This document shows, one piece after another, positions 4,842 through 6,167 of a DNA stretch of 6,167 nt. The first letter of the stretch is position 1. Every line of letters begins with the position of its first letter. Both the position numbers and the translations under genes were made by a program. The notes beneath the pieces were generated by a model, which was not told the origin of the DNA, did not search any database, and worked only from the letters and a program-made list of their open reading frames with translations. Source of the DNA: Clostridiaceae bacterium UBA4839 (GTDB lineage: Bacteria > Bacillota > Clostridia > Clostridiales > Caloramatoraceae); the NCBI GenBank assembly GCA_002400085.1, contig DHEX01000011.1:1-6167 (forward strand). Reading direction: 5' to 3'.

Positions 4842-6046
4842 GTGACAAATACTTACCATTATCTTTTCAATGGCATAGTTCGATTGATGAGATAAACAGG
4901 ATGGATTGGGATAGAATTTTTTCCGGAAATATCCTGAAAAGTTTTGATTTTTTCAAGGCTCAATGCGATGCCGATATTGAGTATGCTCAATTTATGTTTC
5001 TAACTGTTAGCTCGAAAAATGAAACGTTAGCTATTGTCCCTTGCTTTACTTATCGATTAAAATTAGATGTAATTGCCTCACCATCCGTAAGAAAGGTTTC
5101 GGATACCGTAAAAAAACGATTTCCTAATTTTTTATCGGTAAAAATATTTGGTGTAGGCTCATTGGCTTCAACCTGCGAACAACATATCGGAATAGTCAAG
5201 AATTTAGACAATGCCACTTATCTGTCTGTTTGTCGGATAATATCAGAACAAATAAAAAAGAAATCAAAAGAATTGAAAATAAAATTAGTCTTTGTAAAAG
5301 AAGTACCCGAAAGCCAACTATCCGAAATAAAGCAGGTATTATCAAATGATTATTATTTTTATGACTCTCTCCCGACAAACATAGTACCTTTATTTCCGGA
5401 GGTACTCCCCTATCCGAGCGGATTAAGGCATAAGGAGCGATACAGATACCGGAATCTCAAAGGTAAATTTGAGAAAAACTACTGTTGGGAAAAAGTAACC
5501 GATTTTTCTCGTCTTACAAAAGAGTTTGAGCGGTATTACCTTGCTACATTGTTCAAATCGCCCAGTCAGTTCGAGATAATGAATGAAGCTTTCTTTAAAA
5601 ACATAAATGAGTCATTTAAAGATAACTCGTACTTGTTAATTGCCAAAGATAAGCGGGGAATAACGCACTCTATGGGATTGATTTTGGAAGAAAAAAATGC
5701 CCTGATTCCAATATATTTAGGGTTGAATTACGAAAATTCGGAAAAGAATCTGAAACTACTGCATATCAATTCCATGTTTCGGGTAATAGAAGAAGCCGAG
5801 AAGAGAGGTAAAGAACTGGTAATGCTTGGGCAAACGAGTTACTACTCCAAAGCTTTGTGTGGAGCTTTAGTCCAAAGATTGTATTTGAGCTTCTACTCCT
5901 ACAATGCAATTATTCAGTATTGCATTAGAAACTTTTTTGGAAAATTATTTACTTCCGCAACTTTAACTCCCAATACCTATAGAGTGGAGGTGGAAAAAAG
6001 CATTAAAGACAAGATGGCATATTATCATTATGTGATTGATAATTAA
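4838..6046 (+). CDS. GNAT-fold N-acyltransferase-like protein (FemAB / Acetyltransf_6 type), possible ceramide-synthase-like enzyme
   Basis: A 402-residue protein whose ATG overlaps the stop of the oxoamine synthase by four bases, so the two are almost certainly co-translated. It resembles the double-GNAT proteins related to FemAB. An N-terminal half (about 1-180) includes a short Ile/Val-rich sheet pattern (63-82). A basic segment GLRHKERYRYRNLKGKFEK (195-213) follows, of the kind that precedes the second GNAT domain. The second domain (about 215-360) has the strand-turn HSMGLILEEKNALIPIYLGL (277-296) and the C-terminal ELVMLGQTSYYSKALCGA (326-343), where family members show a G-x-x-x-Y-x-x-K-x-x-x-G-A pattern. 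A Tyr/Phe-rich segment (345-372) could touch the membrane. Bacterial ceramide synthase belongs to the GNAT superfamily and works with serine palmitoyltransferase, so N-acylation of the aminoketone made upstream is the simplest role. Alternatives: aminoacyl or acetyl transfer to another amine. Family call moderate, substrate inferred from context. Confidence 0.65.
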   Translation: MSDKYLPLSFQWHSSIDEINRMDWDRIFSGNILKSFDFFKAQCDADIEYAQFMFLTVSSKNETLAIVPCFTYRLKLDVIASPSVRKVSDTVKKRFPNFLSVKIFGVGSLASTCEQHIGIVKNLDNATYLSVCRIISEQIKKKSKELKIKLVFVKEVPESQLSEIKQVLSNDYYFYDSLPTNIVPLFPEVLPYPSGLRHKERYRYRNLKGKFEKNYCWEKVTDFSRLTKEFERYYLATLFKSPSQFEIMNEAFFKNINESFKDNSYLLIAKDKRGITHSMGLILEEKNALIPIYLGLNYENSEKNLKLLHINSMFRVIEEAEKRGKELVMLGQTSYYSKALCGALVQRLYLSFYSYNAIIQYCIRNFFGKLFTSATLTPNTYRVEVEKSIKDKMAYYHYVIDN

Positions 6047-6080
6047 CAATATTATAATCTATAAAAACTCTACAAAGAAA

Positions 6081-6116
6081 AGGCAGGCACAATATATTTA
6101 TGTGTCTGTTTTTTTT
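6081..6116 (+). terminator. Intrinsic terminator of the two-gene operon
   Basis: CAGGCACA (6084-6091) pairs with TGTGTCTG (6101-6108) through eight base pairs, one of them G-U, around a 9-base AT loop, followed by eight T residues (6109-6116). The A-rich stretch left of the stem lets it extend into the T-run. It starts 34 bases after the stop of the acyltransferase gene and marks the end of the operon. Confidence 0.85.
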
Positions 6117-6167
6117 ACCTATACTTTATCCTTCTTGTACAATAATCTTTTTATAAAATAAGTTACT

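Noticed and set aside
3557..6167. AGTAACT at 3557-3563 and its inverse AGTTACT at 6161-6167 as flanking repeats of the operon.
   Set aside because: Only seven bases in AT-rich DNA and no further extension; chance is sufficient.
1..6167. CRISPR arrays, tRNA or rRNA genes.
   Set aside because: No regularly spaced direct repeats and no cloverleaf or rRNA-like segments were found in the window.
6117..6167. Possible start of another gene or promoter after the terminator.
   Set aside because: Only 51 AT-rich bases remain, with no TAnnTTTG box and no convincing open frame on either strand.

Overview
The window looks like part of a Bacteroidota (Bacteroidales-type) genome, most likely cargo inside an integrative conjugative element. 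Three things support this. The intergenic regions carry the Bacteroides-type -7 box TAnnTTTG, in one case with a well-spaced TTTG at -33. Shine-Dalgarno sequences are essentially absent before the start codons. The first gene is the C-terminal part of a very large SNF2-type helicase / DNA methylase protein of a kind typical of Bacteroidales conjugative elements.

Layout, all genes on the + strand. (1) 1-1941: C-terminal helicase half and coiled-coil tail of the large helicase/methylase protein, entering from the left edge. (2) 1942-2228: a 287-base intergenic region holding a long imperfect hairpin (about 2065-2199), a competing hairpin (2140-2215) followed by a T-rich run, and two candidate -7 boxes. 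(3) 2229-2852 and 2895-3515: two tandem TetR/AcrR-type regulators that align with each other almost without gaps. The second has a good promoter and a palindrome over its start. (4) 3579-4841 and 4838-6046: a two-gene operon with an ATGA overlap, encoding a PLP-dependent alpha-oxoamine synthase (serine palmitoyltransferase / KBL / AONS superfamily) and a GNAT-fold N-acyltransferase-like protein. The operon closes with a clear intrinsic terminator at 6081-6116. The last 51 bases show nothing definable.

Working interpretation: the oxoamine synthase condenses an amino acid with an acyl thioester to give a 3-keto long-chain base or a related alpha-aminoketone. The GNAT-like enzyme then acylates the amine, as the serine palmitoyltransferase / bacterial ceramide synthase pair does in bacterial sphingolipid synthesis. 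One or both TetR proteins probably control the operon. No ketoreductase is present in the window, so the module would either rely on a host reductase or make an unreduced N-acyl aminoketone. The second half of the window is visibly more AT-rich than the helicase gene, which fits a cargo module of separate origin. The element type and the lipid product are inferences; the enzyme superfamily, the regulator family and the operon structure are read directly from the sequence.
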